Shown: positions 27,282 through 36,859, numbered from the stretch's first letter. The stretch is DNA of 64,000 bases from an uncultured Ruminococcus sp. (GCA_947629455.1 CANRDT010000009.1:1-64000); one strand, 5' to 3'. Program-made: numbers and translations. The notes: generated from the sequence alone by a model not told the origin.

Positions 27282-27299
27282 TACTTGACAAGCGGAATT

Positions 27300-27559
27300 T
27301 ACGGCGATCAATTTTTAACTTTTTGAAAACCGGTTTCTTTATTAATGAGGAAAATAACATTAAAAAAGGCTATCATTCTCCTATTGGAGGATAATAGCAC
27401 AATTTCTATAATTATTCTCTCAACGTATGGATATGCCCTCCGCCATAAATGGCAGAGAATATACCATTAAATTATTTTTCCTCCGCCAACGGCGGAGGAA
27501 AAATAACAACTAACCGAGATAAAGAATGCTTACATACAACTTTAAAATTGATTTCTTAG
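27300..27559. mobile_element. MITE copy D (degenerate)
   Basis: Its right side, read on the minus strand, matches copies A-C: AAATCAATTTTAAAG, then 'tatgtaagcattct', a CCTCCGCC/GGCGGAGG hairpin and 'aataatttaatggtatattctc'. The left end GGCGATCAATTTTTAAC is its inverted partner. The flanks GCGGAATTT and GTGAAATTT agree at only 7 of 9 positions, so this is probably an older insertion. An ATTCTCCTATTGGAGGATAAT hairpin is nested inside. Confidence 0.7.
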
Positions 27560-27579
27560 GTGAAATTTTATAGTTATCA

Positions 27580-29181
27580 TCACTTTAAATTTGAAAGATC
27601 GAGATTTGAAGTGTCAAGACCGTCCATATCCCCCGAAGATGTGGGAGAATTATAGCTTTCCGGCGCGTACCTGACGGGCGCGGACTGAGGCGGCGGCTGG
27701 ATATTTAAAGAGGAAGTGTCCAGTCCGTCCATACTTCCCGAAGTGGTATCGGCAGGACGGTAGATATTCTCCGCAGGCTGAGAAGCTGCCGCAGTCTGTG
27801 CCGCATTAGCCGCCGCAGGAGCAGGCGCGGCAGTATTCTGCGGCGTATGCGGAGCTACCCTGTCATTGATTATCTCCTCGGCAGACTTTTCAAATATATC
27901 CTCATGCCCCGTACTTTTCACACCGTCGGGCATTTTTACCGTTTCAAATTCCTCGTGTCTGTCCGTTCCGCGGCACATCGGCGGAGGAGCCGCACCGAAC
28001 ATTCCGTACACCGTCGCGATATAATCGGGATCGACGCTGATATTTTCAAGTATCGCATTGCTTGTGGTCGAGCCTTTTTTATTGGGATTTTCCGCCGTAC
28101 AGCTGATAGTTATGTAATTTTCGTCAAAGTACTTGCTGTGGCAGTAGCTGAGAGAATAAAACCTCGGCGGCAGCGAACCCGTCGTGATAGGCTTTAACGT
28201 CAGCAGATAATCGGGCGACTGCAAAAGATTTTTCTTTACTCCGGTCATGCCGTTAAAGGAATCGGGAGAGGAATCGTCAAAACGGAAAACGCCGTCGGTC
28301 TTTTCCTCAAACGCCCATATATCCTCGTCCTCTATAAACGGACGTTTTGCGGCTTTATAAACAAAAAATACGGCAGGCGCGATAATTATAACAAGTTCTC
28401 CGAACCAGACGAGCCAGAGCATAATACCGCTCACATTCGAGTGATCAAGTGACGATCTGCCGATGTACCATCTGCCGACTTCATTTATATCTTTTATTGA
28501 CGAGAACATTTTTGCAGGGTGGGCGGCAAGATACGGAGCGGTCATAGCAGGTATTTTATTATACTTGAATTTAAATTCATATGCTGTCATTCCCTCGGCT
28601 TTTTCTACCGATCTTTCGACCTCATCGGGACTGCTGCCAAGCAGATCGCCGTACTCCATAAAATCCCACAAGCTGTCGCTGTAATAGCTTTCGCGCTCCT
28701 CATCGGTCAGCTTGCCGATCTCTTCCGGGGTCAGTTCGATCGCATCGCTCGCCTTGAGCGACTGGCACAATACCATTACATCATCTACGGAAAGGTCATC
28801 ATATGTAAAAACGTCCAGACCGTAATATTCCACCGCGCTTTCTTCTTTCATATCTTTATAATAGTATTTATTGAAATCGCGCGAAACGTAGATCGCCCAT
28901 TTGAGGTAATTCACGACAAGGAGCGCCACGGTTATGGCAGCCACTGCCACGAGAGGGTTGCGTATTTTATAAGTTTTTACAAATACAGAGCCTATTCCGC
29001 CCAGAGCAAAACTCAGCAGGAACGGCATAATTATACAAAGCTGTGCGATCGGTATAACGGAATTGAGTATGAGGTATATCCACGAAAGCACCAGACCTGC
29101 CGCGATGACCGATATTACCAGCAGCAGTGTTCCCACAACAGAAAATTTGTTTGACGGCTTATAAAAGACAGTCGGTCGCAT
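27580..29181 (-). CDS. Membrane protein of unknown function with repeated C-terminal tail motif
   Basis: A 533-residue protein. Hydrophobic helices lie at about residues 14-65 (two), 75-95 and 260-285; the stretch between is hydrophilic and carries LTPEEIGKLTDEERESYY. A cytosolic-looking domain follows (PDYLLTLKPITTGSLPP, PRFYSLSYCHSKYFDENYIT). The tail is rich in Pro, Ala and Gln and ends in two copies of a short motif, GSMDGLDTSSLN and GDMDGLDTSNLD. I do not recognise the family. The tail motif could be a docking peptide; that is a guess. GGGGAG precedes the ATG. Confidence 0.7.
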   Translation of the reverse strand: MRPTVFYKPSNKFSVVGTLLLVISVIAAGLVLSWIYLILNSVIPIAQLCIIMPFLLSFALGGIGSVFVKTYKIRNPLVAVAAITVALLVVNYLKWAIYVSRDFNKYYYKDMKEESAVEYYGLDVFTYDDLSVDDVMVLCQSLKASDAIELTPEEIGKLTDEERESYYSDSLWDFMEYGDLLGSSPDEVERSVEKAEGMTAYEFKFKYNKIPAMTAPYLAAHPAKMFSSIKDINEVGRWYIGRSSLDHSNVSGIMLWLVWFGELVIIIAPAVFFVYKAAKRPFIEDEDIWAFEEKTDGVFRFDDSSPDSFNGMTGVKKNLLQSPDYLLTLKPITTGSLPPRFYSLSYCHSKYFDENYITISCTAENPNKKGSTTSNAILENISVDPDYIATVYGMFGAAPPPMCRGTDRHEEFETVKMPDGVKSTGHEDIFEKSAEEIINDRVAPHTPQNTAAPAPAAANAAQTAAASQPAENIYRPADTTSGSMDGLDTSSLNIQPPPQSAPVRYAPESYNSPTSSGDMDGLDTSNLDLSNLK

Positions 29182-29257
29182 AATATTCTCCCCTTTATAC
29201 GGCTTTATTTTATGTTTTATGACGGTATGATCTTATTGCCGGAGCAACTATGAAATA

Positions 29258-29286
29258 ATTATAACATAATTTAAATATGAAATCAA
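29258..29286 (-). promoter_or_regulatory. Promoter of the unknown membrane protein
   Basis: TTGATT (29281-29286) and TATAAT (29258-29263), 17 bp apart, minus strand, about 75 bp before the start codon. Confidence 0.65.
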
Positions 29287-29343
29287 GTGTTTTCGGGAAA
29301 AAAGGGGGCAATTTTGAAAATACAGAGCAGATTTTTTGAAAAA

Positions 29344-29368
29344 GTTATTCCCCCGACCGGGGAATAAC
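29344..29368 (-). terminator. Terminator of the GH43 gene
   Basis: GTTATTCCCC and GGGGGAATAAC pair perfectly with a tiny loop; on the minus strand TTTTT follows. It belongs to the dispersed family of 'ATTCCCC...GGGGAAT' hairpins, so repeat and terminator functions may coincide. Confidence 0.55.
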
Positions 29369-29383
29369 ATACTCTTTCGGGGT

Positions 29384-30805
29384 CTATCTATCAAACGTAA
29401 AGCTGTCAAATTCGCATTCGCCGCTGCCGTAAAATTCAAAATATATCGCCCTTTTGCCTATTATGCCGCAGGTCAGCGGCGCACTTTGGGTCGTTTCGCC
29501 TGATTTCAGATCAAGCTCCGCAATTATCTTTCCACGGTAGCTATCCACACGGACTCTGACGCTCATCTGCCCCTCCGTCTTTGCCGAAACGGTCACGCTT
29601 TGGGGCGAATTTTCCCCGAACTGCAAATATCTGAAACCGACGGTCGTGCTGTCCTTGATGTTCACAACGGGCGCGGAAATGCCGTCCTTTTGTTCATAGA
29701 CAGCTTTTATATACGCCTGTCTGAGCGGACTGATGTGGCAGGTATATCCTGCGGAAATGATCTTATAGGCGTCAATTCCGTTTATGCTCGCACCGGACGA
29801 GGTCATCTCCACGGGTTTTGAGGACACCGGTTCGCCGTTTACATAAGTTATGTCGCCGATATAGACCTTGCCGTTTTTGCCGATCGCAATATCCACAGGC
29901 TCTATCATACCCTGACGTGCAAATTCATCGGTACCCGTATGGCGGTGGTAGAATATGTACCACTGACCGTTAATTTCCACAAGTCCCCCGTGGTTATTTC
30001 CCCAGCGGTATGTCTGCTGACCCGTTCCGTCGGGAAGTTTAAGTATCTCGCCGCCGTTAAAGGAGATGTCGCCGCCGTCCTGATAGCCTTCAAGAGGGCT
30101 GTCCGACCATTTATATGAAAGAAAACCGTTATTATCCTCATAAACGCCAAGCTCGGGCACAGGAGTAACATATCTTTTTGAATACACATAAACATATTTG
30201 CCGCCTATCTTTCGCGGACTTGAAGCCTCAAAGAACGCGTCCCTGAGATCAATATGCGCAGTATCGGGATCTTCGTTCCATGGGTCGGGGACATGACCTA
30301 TCGGGTGAGCCCTGAGAGTTCCCTCCTTGATAGTCGCCATATCATCTTCAAGCTCGGCGCAGTAGCAGGAGCAGAATCCCCAATAAGCGTAAACTCTGCC
30401 GTCATCGTCTACCAGAACGCCGGGGTCAAAGCCGAGTTTTGTTTCAACGGGGTCGGTAAAAGGTCCTGCAGGAGATTTTGACGAGGCGACGACTATTCTT
30501 CCGCCCTGATTTTCGGCGGCATAGAGATAAAATGTATCGCCTTTCTGAACGACGTCGGGCGCATAGAGTATCGAGCCGTTTGTCGCGGTATAGCACACGC
30601 CGTGGTAGGTCCAGTCGGTAAGATCGTCAAGCGGTGCGCTCCAGACGACCTGATCTCTTCCGCAGTAGGCGGTTTTTTCGGTATCGTGAGAGCCGTAGAC
30701 GTAAAGCCGTTTTTCGCCGCCATACTCAAACACTCTCGGTTCGCCGTCGGGGATATGTTCCCAAAGCGGCAGATAGGGATTAGCCGATCTTAAAATTTCT
30801 TTCAT
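29384..30805 (-). CDS. Glycoside hydrolase family 43 protein with C-terminal carbohydrate-binding-like domain
   Basis: A 473-residue protein without signal peptide, probably a cytoplasmic arabinofuranosidase or xylosidase on imported oligosaccharides. The five-bladed propeller starts at LWEHIPDGEPRVFEYGGEKR; the expected general base Asp lies in PDGEP, the pKa-modulating Asp in LGFDPGVLVDDDGR, and the acid Glu in FFEASSPRKIGGKYV. The propeller ends near residue 320. The last 140 residues (TTVGFRYLQFG, VRVRVDSYRGKIIAEL, FYGSGECEFDSFTF) form a beta-sandwich like CBM6. AGGAGG precedes the ATG. Confidence 0.9.
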   Translation of the reverse strand: MKEILRSANPYLPLWEHIPDGEPRVFEYGGEKRLYVYGSHDTEKTAYCGRDQVVWSAPLDDLTDWTYHGVCYTATNGSILYAPDVVQKGDTFYLYAAENQGGRIVVASSKSPAGPFTDPVETKLGFDPGVLVDDDGRVYAYWGFCSCYCAELEDDMATIKEGTLRAHPIGHVPDPWNEDPDTAHIDLRDAFFEASSPRKIGGKYVYVYSKRYVTPVPELGVYEDNNGFLSYKWSDSPLEGYQDGGDISFNGGEILKLPDGTGQQTYRWGNNHGGLVEINGQWYIFYHRHTGTDEFARQGMIEPVDIAIGKNGKVYIGDITYVNGEPVSSKPVEMTSSGASINGIDAYKIISAGYTCHISPLRQAYIKAVYEQKDGISAPVVNIKDSTTVGFRYLQFGENSPQSVTVSAKTEGQMSVRVRVDSYRGKIIAELDLKSGETTQSAPLTCGIIGKRAIYFEFYGSGECEFDSFTFDR

Positions 30806-30832
30806 AACGAACCTCCTGAAATTTTTAAGTTT

Positions 30833-30861
30833 ATTATAGCATACTTTTTTTAAAAAAGCAA
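30833..30861 (-). promoter_or_regulatory. Promoter of the GH43 gene
   Basis: TTGCTT (30856-30861) and TATAAT (30833-30838), 17 bp apart, minus strand, close to the ribosome site. Confidence 0.6.
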
Positions 30862-30924
30862 ATTCGGGTGATATTTGATCGGGGGTATGTTTCAGCGATG
30901 ATAATAATGCTGATCTTAAAAAAA

Positions 30925-31240
30925 CTATTCTCCGCAGATTGATTTCACGCTGCGCAGTTGTGGAGAAAACGAAGTTGGCATATTAAAAAGGTTTTCGGTC
31001 AAGCCTTTTCCTAAAAAAGGCTTGCAGGGTCAAGGGACAGCGTCCCTTGTCGCCGTCCGCAGACGGCGAAAGCCCCTGCCATCTGCGCTCCGCAAGGGGT
31101 GAATTTCTAAACAGTCCGGTGGACTGTTTAGAAAGAGGGGACGCCCTGTAAGAGAGGGCGTCCCCTAAGTCAGGGCGGTATTTAATACAGCCGCCATTTA
31201 TGGCGGCAGATACGCACTTATTGCCGTATACAAACAAATG
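30925..31240. repeat. Intergenic repeat cluster with double-hairpin module
   Basis: No gene is visible. Hairpins follow one another: AAGCCTTTTCC...AAAAAAGGCTT (about 30999-31023), CAAGGGACAGCGTCCCTTG (31031-31049), GTCGCCGTCC/GGCGAAAG (about 31050-31070), the ACAGTCC hairpin (31104-31134), the GGGGACGCCC/GGGCGTCCCC hairpin (31136-31166), a CCGCC/GGCGG palindrome (31191-31206) and 'tacgcacttattgccg' (31209-31224). It is collinear with positions 1-140 and, inverted, with 48.40-48.65 kb. Confidence 0.75.
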
Positions 31241-31287
31241 TTGTCATTTCCTTTTTTGGGTAAAAATAATAATAGCCTTAAATAATT

Positions 31288-32331
31288 TCATCTTCTCCTG
31301 CGTCCCCATGTGTATATGCACCCAAAACCGTAAACCGCAGTCTTGACCGCAATTACCAAAATAAATAAAACAAATTTCAGACTGCCGCGGTCATAACCAA
31401 ATATATCGACCGGATTTAAAGCCAGAAGTCTTCCCGAGAAAATAAGATCAAAAAAAGTCACTCTGTCGGCTTTGAGCAAAGCCGCGCACACTATCATAAC
31501 AAATGAAATAAATACGGTAAATATCCCGTTTTTAACGATATTGCTCACCAGACAGATAAACAAAGCGCATACAGCCCATATCACACTGTGAAATATAACG
31601 CCGCAGACATAGTATTTAAACAATGACATACCCGAAAATGCGCTGTAGCCTATCAGATCTCTTACATTCATATTATTATATTCCGTGCCGCATTGCAGAC
31701 AAAATCCGCCGAATCTGACCGCGCCCATACAAGCCGAAATAATAAATGCAAAAATAAACGATATGCACAGCTTGCACACCGAGGCGCTTACTTTGCCTTT
31801 GTATGCCGTCAGTATCATACATCTCGAACCCGAACTGTATTCATCTGAGAAAACGGCTGCGATCATAAGTATGATCAAAATTGCCGCTATGTAATCTATC
31901 CCGTTTTCCGAAAGAAGATCCGCCCAGTCCGTGTCATAGAAAAAATAACACTGCCCTCCGATCTCGTCAAAATAACTGCATTTTTCCATCAGATATTCCA
32001 CCGTGGATATTTTCGCCTGCGCCTCATTGTAACTGAAGTTATGCTCATCGTATTCTTCCAGAGTTATTATATCGTTTTTGTATTTTTCGGTCATTTCGTC
32101 ATGTTCCGATATTATTTTCTCCATGCGCTCATATTCGCTTTGAATAAACGCTTTTTTATCGGCGGTGTATTCTCCCGAAAGCTGTTCCATATAGTCTTTG
32201 TACACTATTTTGGAATAGCTGTGATCTATATTCCTCGGATAACAGGACAGCGTAAACCCGACCGCAAGCGCAAGCAAGATCAAAAGAATATGCGGCAGCG
32301 TCAGCAGCTTTTTTATTTCATATTTTATCAT
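31288..32331 (-). CDS. ABC-2 type transporter permease (second permease)
   Basis: A membrane protein of 347 residues. The first helix (PHILLILLALAVGFTLSC) is followed by a large extracytoplasmic helical loop (about residues 45-165), then five or so helices to the end. This layout is common in ABC-2 exporters of Firmicutes that move peptides, lantibiotics or drugs, or that sense stress. Its ATG at 32331 overlaps the end of the ATPase gene by 14 bp, with GGAG nine bases upstream. The cargo is unknown. It is the last gene of a five-gene operon. Confidence 0.85.
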   Translation of the reverse strand: MIKYEIKKLLTLPHILLILLALAVGFTLSCYPRNIDHSYSKIVYKDYMEQLSGEYTADKKAFIQSEYERMEKIISEHDEMTEKYKNDIITLEEYDEHNFSYNEAQAKISTVEYLMEKCSYFDEIGGQCYFFYDTDWADLLSENGIDYIAAILIILMIAAVFSDEYSSGSRCMILTAYKGKVSASVCKLCISFIFAFIISACMGAVRFGGFCLQCGTEYNNMNVRDLIGYSAFSGMSLFKYYVCGVIFHSVIWAVCALFICLVSNIVKNGIFTVFISFVMIVCAALLKADRVTFFDLIFSGRLLALNPVDIFGYDRGSLKFVLFILVIAVKTAVYGFGCIYTWGRRRR

Positions 32332-33208
32332 CTGCGTGATCTCCGTTGACGCCCGATTCATCAAAATAGTAGGTATAAACGTCCTCCAGACGAGGTTCGC
32401 ACTCATATGAATCGGGGAATGGCTTTTCGTCCCTCACCGTTTTCAGATAGCTTTTATCGCCGCTCTTGACTATATTTGAATCGGTGTGTTCCAGAACATG
32501 ATCCTGCGCCGCCGTAAGTTCCATTTCCGTTAGCCATACCTTGCCCCTCATATGATCCACAAGTTCCGACGGGCTGTCGTTTTGTATGACCTTACCGTCC
32601 TTTAGCAGGATAACGCGGTCGGCTATTGTTTCAATATCGCTGACTATATGCGTCGCGATGATTATTATTTTATCACTGCCGATCTTGCTTATGATATTGC
32701 GAAATCTTATTCGCTCCTTTGGGTCAAGCCCTGCGGTCGGCTCGTCGAGAATAAGTATCTTCGGGTCGTTCAAGAGCGAGACCGCAATGCCGAGTCTTCT
32801 TTTCATTCCTCCCGAATACTCTTTGTACTTTCTCTTTGAATCGTCCGCAAGATTTACAAATTCAAGCAGTTTTTGCGTTTTGTCTTTCGGGTCTTTTATA
32901 TTTTTAAGTCTGGCGAAATACATCATAATATCATATCCGCGAAAATTGGGATAAAATCCCGGGTCCTGCGGCAGATAGCCGAGTATATTCCTGTATTCCT
33001 TTCCCATTGCAGAAATATCCGAGCCGTCAAGAGTTATCCGCCCCTCCGTCTGCTTTAACAGACAAGCAAGAATATTCATCATTGTCGACTTTCCTGCGCC
33101 GTTCGGACCGAGCAGAGCGTATATACCGTAATTCAGATCGAGCGAAACATCTTCAAGCGCAGTTTTGTTCTTATACCGTTTGCCGATCTTATCAAACACA
33201 AGCTCCAT
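32318..33208 (-). CDS. ABC transporter ATP-binding protein
   Basis: A 296-residue ATPase for the two flanking permeases. Walker A is GPNGAGKST, the Q-loop lies in LGYLPQDPGFYPNFRGYD, the signature is YSGGMKRRLG, Walker B is ILILDEPTAGLD and the switch His is in IIATHIVSD. The 80-residue C-terminal tail is typical of exporter ATPases. Start 33208 has AAGGAGG upstream, and the gene begins two bases after the first permease ends. Cytoplasmic face of the membrane. Confidence 0.95.
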   Translation of the reverse strand: MELVFDKIGKRYKNKTALEDVSLDLNYGIYALLGPNGAGKSTMMNILACLLKQTEGRITLDGSDISAMGKEYRNILGYLPQDPGFYPNFRGYDIMMYFARLKNIKDPKDKTQKLLEFVNLADDSKRKYKEYSGGMKRRLGIAVSLLNDPKILILDEPTAGLDPKERIRFRNIISKIGSDKIIIIATHIVSDIETIADRVILLKDGKVIQNDSPSELVDHMRGKVWLTEMELTAAQDHVLEHTDSNIVKSGDKSYLKTVRDEKPFPDSYECEPRLEDVYTYYFDESGVNGDHADDKI

Positions 33209-33210
33209 AT

Positions 33211-34413
33211 CTACACCCTCCTTAACGCCGTAAACGCTCTGTACGAAATAACTGTACATATAATAGAGATCAGCGCCGTAATAACGGCTGTACATACAAA
33301 TCTCGGCACTGCGGTATTGAATATGCATATGTAATCGAGCGATCTGAAATATTCATCGGGCTTTAACAGGCACGCAGGCAAAAACGTCCTCACGCTTTCA
33401 AATCTTCTCTGACTTTCGATAATGCTGCCGCTCTGGTCGTTTGCCATAAGATACAGTTTATTATTCACAAGCATTGACCCTATCACTATCACGATAGCCG
33501 TCACGACGGACGGTATATTTTTTCTGAACAGGCAGGTTATCATAGCGGCTGCCGATACCACCGACATTACCAGCAGCAGTTTTCCTGCCGTTTTTATCAG
33601 AAGATATTCCCCCAATGTCATTTTAAAGGGACAAAATTCAAAATACTTATATGACTGCAGCGGCAGAGAATATCTGTTCAGCCCGTAGAAGATACTGCCG
33701 CATATCAGCTGACAGAGCGTGTGTACAATAATTATCGCAAAACCTGCAAGCATACAGACGGACAGCTGATTTACAAACGTCCTGCCCTTGCCGTAATAGG
33801 AGGAGCATACCATTTTATATGCGCCGCTTTCCCTGTCAAGGGTAAACATTCTGACGGTCAGCATTATCACAAATGCGATCATCGCGTAATCCCAAGCGGT
33901 GAAATCAAAATGATTCATAACAGGCTCGAGATCGCCCGTGCTTGTAAATTCAGTATCTATCACCACATTGTATTTTTCCACGGCTTTCTGATATTCGATC
34001 AATAAATTGCTGTCGGAAGTTTCCTCCATCTGACGAAGGGAATCTCTTATTATCCGTCTGCGGTGTGTCAGAATATCTTTATAGATATAATCCGCATAAT
34101 TTTTAGCCCTGTTGACCAATAAAAAATCCGCCATAAGGTTTTCGCCGTATTCGCCCTCTACCGCAAAAACGTTGTCCCCCTCGGAATAGAGCCGTTCCTG
34201 CAGTTCGTCAAGTTTTGCGTCAAGAGCGTCTGACAATTCGTTTTCGTCCGTATATTTCTGCGAGTATTCATTCATCAGCGCGGCATAATCCTCCGACTGC
34301 GTATTTCTTCCCTTGTAAGAATAAAAGACAAACAGTACCAGAAATGCTGCAACCAAAAACAGACAGATGATGACCTGAACGGACGACAGAAGCTTTTTTA
34401 ATTCGTACTTCAT
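33211..34413 (-). CDS. ABC-2 type transporter permease (first permease)
   Basis: A membrane protein of 400 residues, paralogous in layout to the gene at 31.3 kb: an N-terminal helix (VIICLFLVAAFLVLFVFY), a long helical loop to about residue 165, then roughly five helices. MKYELKKLLSS resembles the other permease's MIKYEIKKLLT, which supports a heterodimer. Its ATG lies one base after the stop codon of the upstream lipoprotein gene, so translation is coupled. Confidence 0.85.
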   Translation of the reverse strand: MKYELKKLLSSVQVIICLFLVAAFLVLFVFYSYKGRNTQSEDYAALMNEYSQKYTDENELSDALDAKLDELQERLYSEGDNVFAVEGEYGENLMADFLLVNRAKNYADYIYKDILTHRRRIIRDSLRQMEETSDSNLLIEYQKAVEKYNVVIDTEFTSTGDLEPVMNHFDFTAWDYAMIAFVIMLTVRMFTLDRESGAYKMVCSSYYGKGRTFVNQLSVCMLAGFAIIIVHTLCQLICGSIFYGLNRYSLPLQSYKYFEFCPFKMTLGEYLLIKTAGKLLLVMSVVSAAAMITCLFRKNIPSVVTAIVIVIGSMLVNNKLYLMANDQSGSIIESQRRFESVRTFLPACLLKPDEYFRSLDYICIFNTAVPRFVCTAVITALISIICTVISYRAFTALRRV

Positions 34414-34414
34414 T

Positions 34415-35578
34415 TTAATAATCCTTTTCTATCATAATACTGTTCGCGTCCGATTCTCCCTTTTTCACCGTAAACATCAGACCCGTGTCTGAGCCGTTAT
34501 TTATGAAAAAAGATTCTTCATCAATAAAAAATACATGATCTATCGCACTGCATGACGATATCTTCAGTGTAGGCAGGCTGTAGTTTTCGGGAGCATTTTT
34601 AAATTCAATTTTTTCGACATTTTCGCCGTTCAGATCGCATTTATATACATCGTTGCCGCCGATATAATTCTGATAATAAATGCAGCTGTCGGTAACGACG
34701 TAATTTACATAACAATCCTCCGCTATCTTTACGGGGTCGCTGCCGTCCTCGGCGGCGCTGTAAAGTATCGGCATATCGCCTTCATATTGAACATAATAAA
34801 GCCTGCCGTTTGCAAAGCAAAGCTGACCGACTTTATCGGCTAACTTCTTATTCTCACCGCTTTCTTTATCCTGCAAGTACATTTCAAGGTTATCATTTGA
34901 AAAATAGACATAATTATCTGACACCGCAAAAGAATAGCATATATTATCGGTCATTTTTTTCATTTCACCGATCTCTTTTGTGTCCCTGTTATAGACAAAA
35001 TAATAGCTTGGTGCGATCATATATATATCATTGCCGTAAAAACAAAGAGAACTTGCCAGACATTTGTTTTCCGGATAATTCTCTTCCTCATAATCTGTAT
35101 AATATTCATTTACCAATATTACCGTATCTTTGCCGTCGGCATAAAGCTTAAGCATACTGCAGCCGTCAGCGTTCAAAGCCGTATAATAGATCCCGTCGGT
35201 CGTGGCAACGGGAGATACAAAATCGCTGTATGCCGTACACCCCGGAGTCTGTTCGGTATGAGCGCAGCCCGGACGATCGCACACATAAGAGACCGTTTCG
35301 TCATTAAGATCGATCTTTATATTCGGAGGACTAAAATAATAAAAATATTCATCGCCGATCGTGGCGGTGAGTTTCATTATATTACACGGCTTATCGTCAT
35401 ATTGAAAATCCTTGACTACGGCGTTTATCTCCTCCTTGTCCATTTGTTCTTTCACACTGTCAAGATCAAAATAGTTTTTCTCTTCATTTTTATCCTTTTT
35501 ATTGCAAGCTGTCAAGGTAAAAGCATTGACGGCCAGTGCAGACAAAACGATCATAGCGGCCGCTTTTGATTTATTCAT
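34415..35578 (-). CDS. Lipoprotein with beta-propeller-like repeats
   Basis: A 387-residue protein whose signal ends in LTAC, so it should be anchored outside the membrane. The body repeats short 'YY/YF + polar' strands at 40-50 residue intervals (GIYYTALNADG, NDIYMIAPSYYFVYNRDT, NYVYFSNDN, GRLYYVQYEGD, SCIYYQNYIGGND), as in the DUF5050-type beta-propellers of Firmicutes. CDRPGCAHTEQTPGC holds three cysteines near residue 100. It may bind the substrate or signal of the co-transcribed ABC transporter. AGGAGG precedes the ATG. Confidence 0.8.
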   Translation of the reverse strand: MNKSKAAAMIVLSALAVNAFTLTACNKKDKNEEKNYFDLDSVKEQMDKEEINAVVKDFQYDDKPCNIMKLTATIGDEYFYYFSPPNIKIDLNDETVSYVCDRPGCAHTEQTPGCTAYSDFVSPVATTDGIYYTALNADGCSMLKLYADGKDTVILVNEYYTDYEEENYPENKCLASSLCFYGNDIYMIAPSYYFVYNRDTKEIGEMKKMTDNICYSFAVSDNYVYFSNDNLEMYLQDKESGENKKLADKVGQLCFANGRLYYVQYEGDMPILYSAAEDGSDPVKIAEDCYVNYVVTDSCIYYQNYIGGNDVYKCDLNGENVEKIEFKNAPENYSLPTLKISSCSAIDHVFFIDEESFFINNGSDTGLMFTVKKGESDANSIMIEKDY

Positions 35579-35616
35579 ATTTTTGCCTCCTGAAATTATG
35601 ATAGCCGCCCGATATT

Positions 35617-36651
35617 TCAGTTCTGTATATTTACTCTGACTTTATCTGTGGAAAAAGACGAAAAATTATTTCCGTTTGCCGACGGCACTGCAACAAGCTG
35701 AAAGGTATGCAGCCCCTCTTTCGGCAGCAGATCTTTATTGACGGCATACTCAAAACTTCTCGTTCCGGACTGGCAATCAACATATATCAGTTCATCATCG
35801 CCAAAAGCCTTTGTCAATTTCCCGTCGATCAGCAGCAATAAATAATAAGACGGCATTTCCACTTCACTGCCGCAGTTAAATTTTAAATACAGTTCTTTTT
35901 CCGGGCTCAACTCAACATCGTCATAGAAATGATTTTCTACGACCTTTTGGTCGTTATCGGCAATTGATAAAGTGCCTATATCCGTACCGAAATTATTTTT
36001 TATAGGTTCTACTTCAACATAATTTTTTTTAATTTCAGATTGATCGTTTTTATTATCAGAATTACACTCTTTATTGAATATTGTATATGTAATGATACCC
36101 GAGTATTCGCCGGAACCCTTGTTCGGTATATCCTCAGGAAAATATACGCAGACAATATTATATATACTCACATCTTTTTCAGCCCGGAAAGTAATGCTGC
36201 TATACTGTTTTTCACGAGCGTCTATCAATGTATCGCACTGCTGTGAATACTCTTTATCATCGAGTGAAAATGGTATCGGCTCATCGTCGGCAAACAGATA
36301 CATTCTCAGCGGTATATTCTCTTGCGGCTGAGTAACATCAGGTTCAACACGATCAAGTAAAGTAAGTGTTATATCCGTATCCTCGCCAACCGAGATCTCA
36401 TTTTCAACGGGTCTTAAAGTATCGTCATTATTATAAAATACGTTCAGATCAGCCGAAAAATTAAAGGTTTCAACTATATCCGTTCCGACATCCGAAAGTT
36501 CAGCAGAGTTCTCGTCAGATCCCTCCGAAAGCGCCCGACTGCTGCTGTTTTCCGCCGACGAAGTTTGATCTTTGCCCGTATTATCGGCGCAGCCCGTAAG
36601 AAATAATGCAAGGGCACAGATCAGACCTGAAAATCTTATGAAAATTTTCAT
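35617..36651 (-). CDS. Lipoprotein, function unknown
   Basis: A 344-residue lipoprotein: signal MKIFIRFSGLICALALFL, then TGC with the modified Cys, then an acidic Ser/Glu/Asp-rich linker of about 45 residues. The rest looks all-beta, with two similar sandwich-like halves that each treat a 'peak amplitude'-style loop (IPLRMYLFADDEPIPF, MPSYYLLLLIDGKLTKAF). I do not recognise a family. Start at 36651 is set by GGAGG; an ATG five codons earlier overlaps the site. It is the first gene of the five-gene lipoprotein and ABC operon. Confidence 0.75.
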   Translation of the reverse strand: MKIFIRFSGLICALALFLTGCADNTGKDQTSSAENSSSRALSEGSDENSAELSDVGTDIVETFNFSADLNVFYNNDDTLRPVENEISVGEDTDITLTLLDRVEPDVTQPQENIPLRMYLFADDEPIPFSLDDKEYSQQCDTLIDAREKQYSSITFRAEKDVSIYNIVCVYFPEDIPNKGSGEYSGIITYTIFNKECNSDNKNDQSEIKKNYVEVEPIKNNFGTDIGTLSIADNDQKVVENHFYDDVELSPEKELYLKFNCGSEVEMPSYYLLLLIDGKLTKAFGDDELIYVDCQSGTRSFEYAVNKDLLPKEGLHTFQLVAVPSANGNNFSSFSTDKVRVNIQN

Positions 36652-36830
36652 TTTTTGCCTCCTCATAATTTGCAGATACCGCGTTATTTTTGCCTTTCTT
36701 TTTCTTTCGGCTTATGCCGTCAGAGCGTTCCTGACGGTCAGCGGCGCTGCTGTTGTGTTTTCGTTCTTTTAAATGCGTTTCAGTTCTGCATCGGACTCAC
36801 CATGCCTTTCCGAAAATATTTCTTATTTGC

Positions 36831-36859
36831 ATTATAGCACCAATGCCACAAAATGTCAA
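36831..36859 (-). promoter_or_regulatory. Consensus promoter of the lipoprotein-ABC operon
   Basis: TTGACA (36854-36859) and TATAAT (36831-36836) match consensus exactly with 17-bp spacing, minus strand. The leader is about 170 nt long. Confidence 0.8.
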
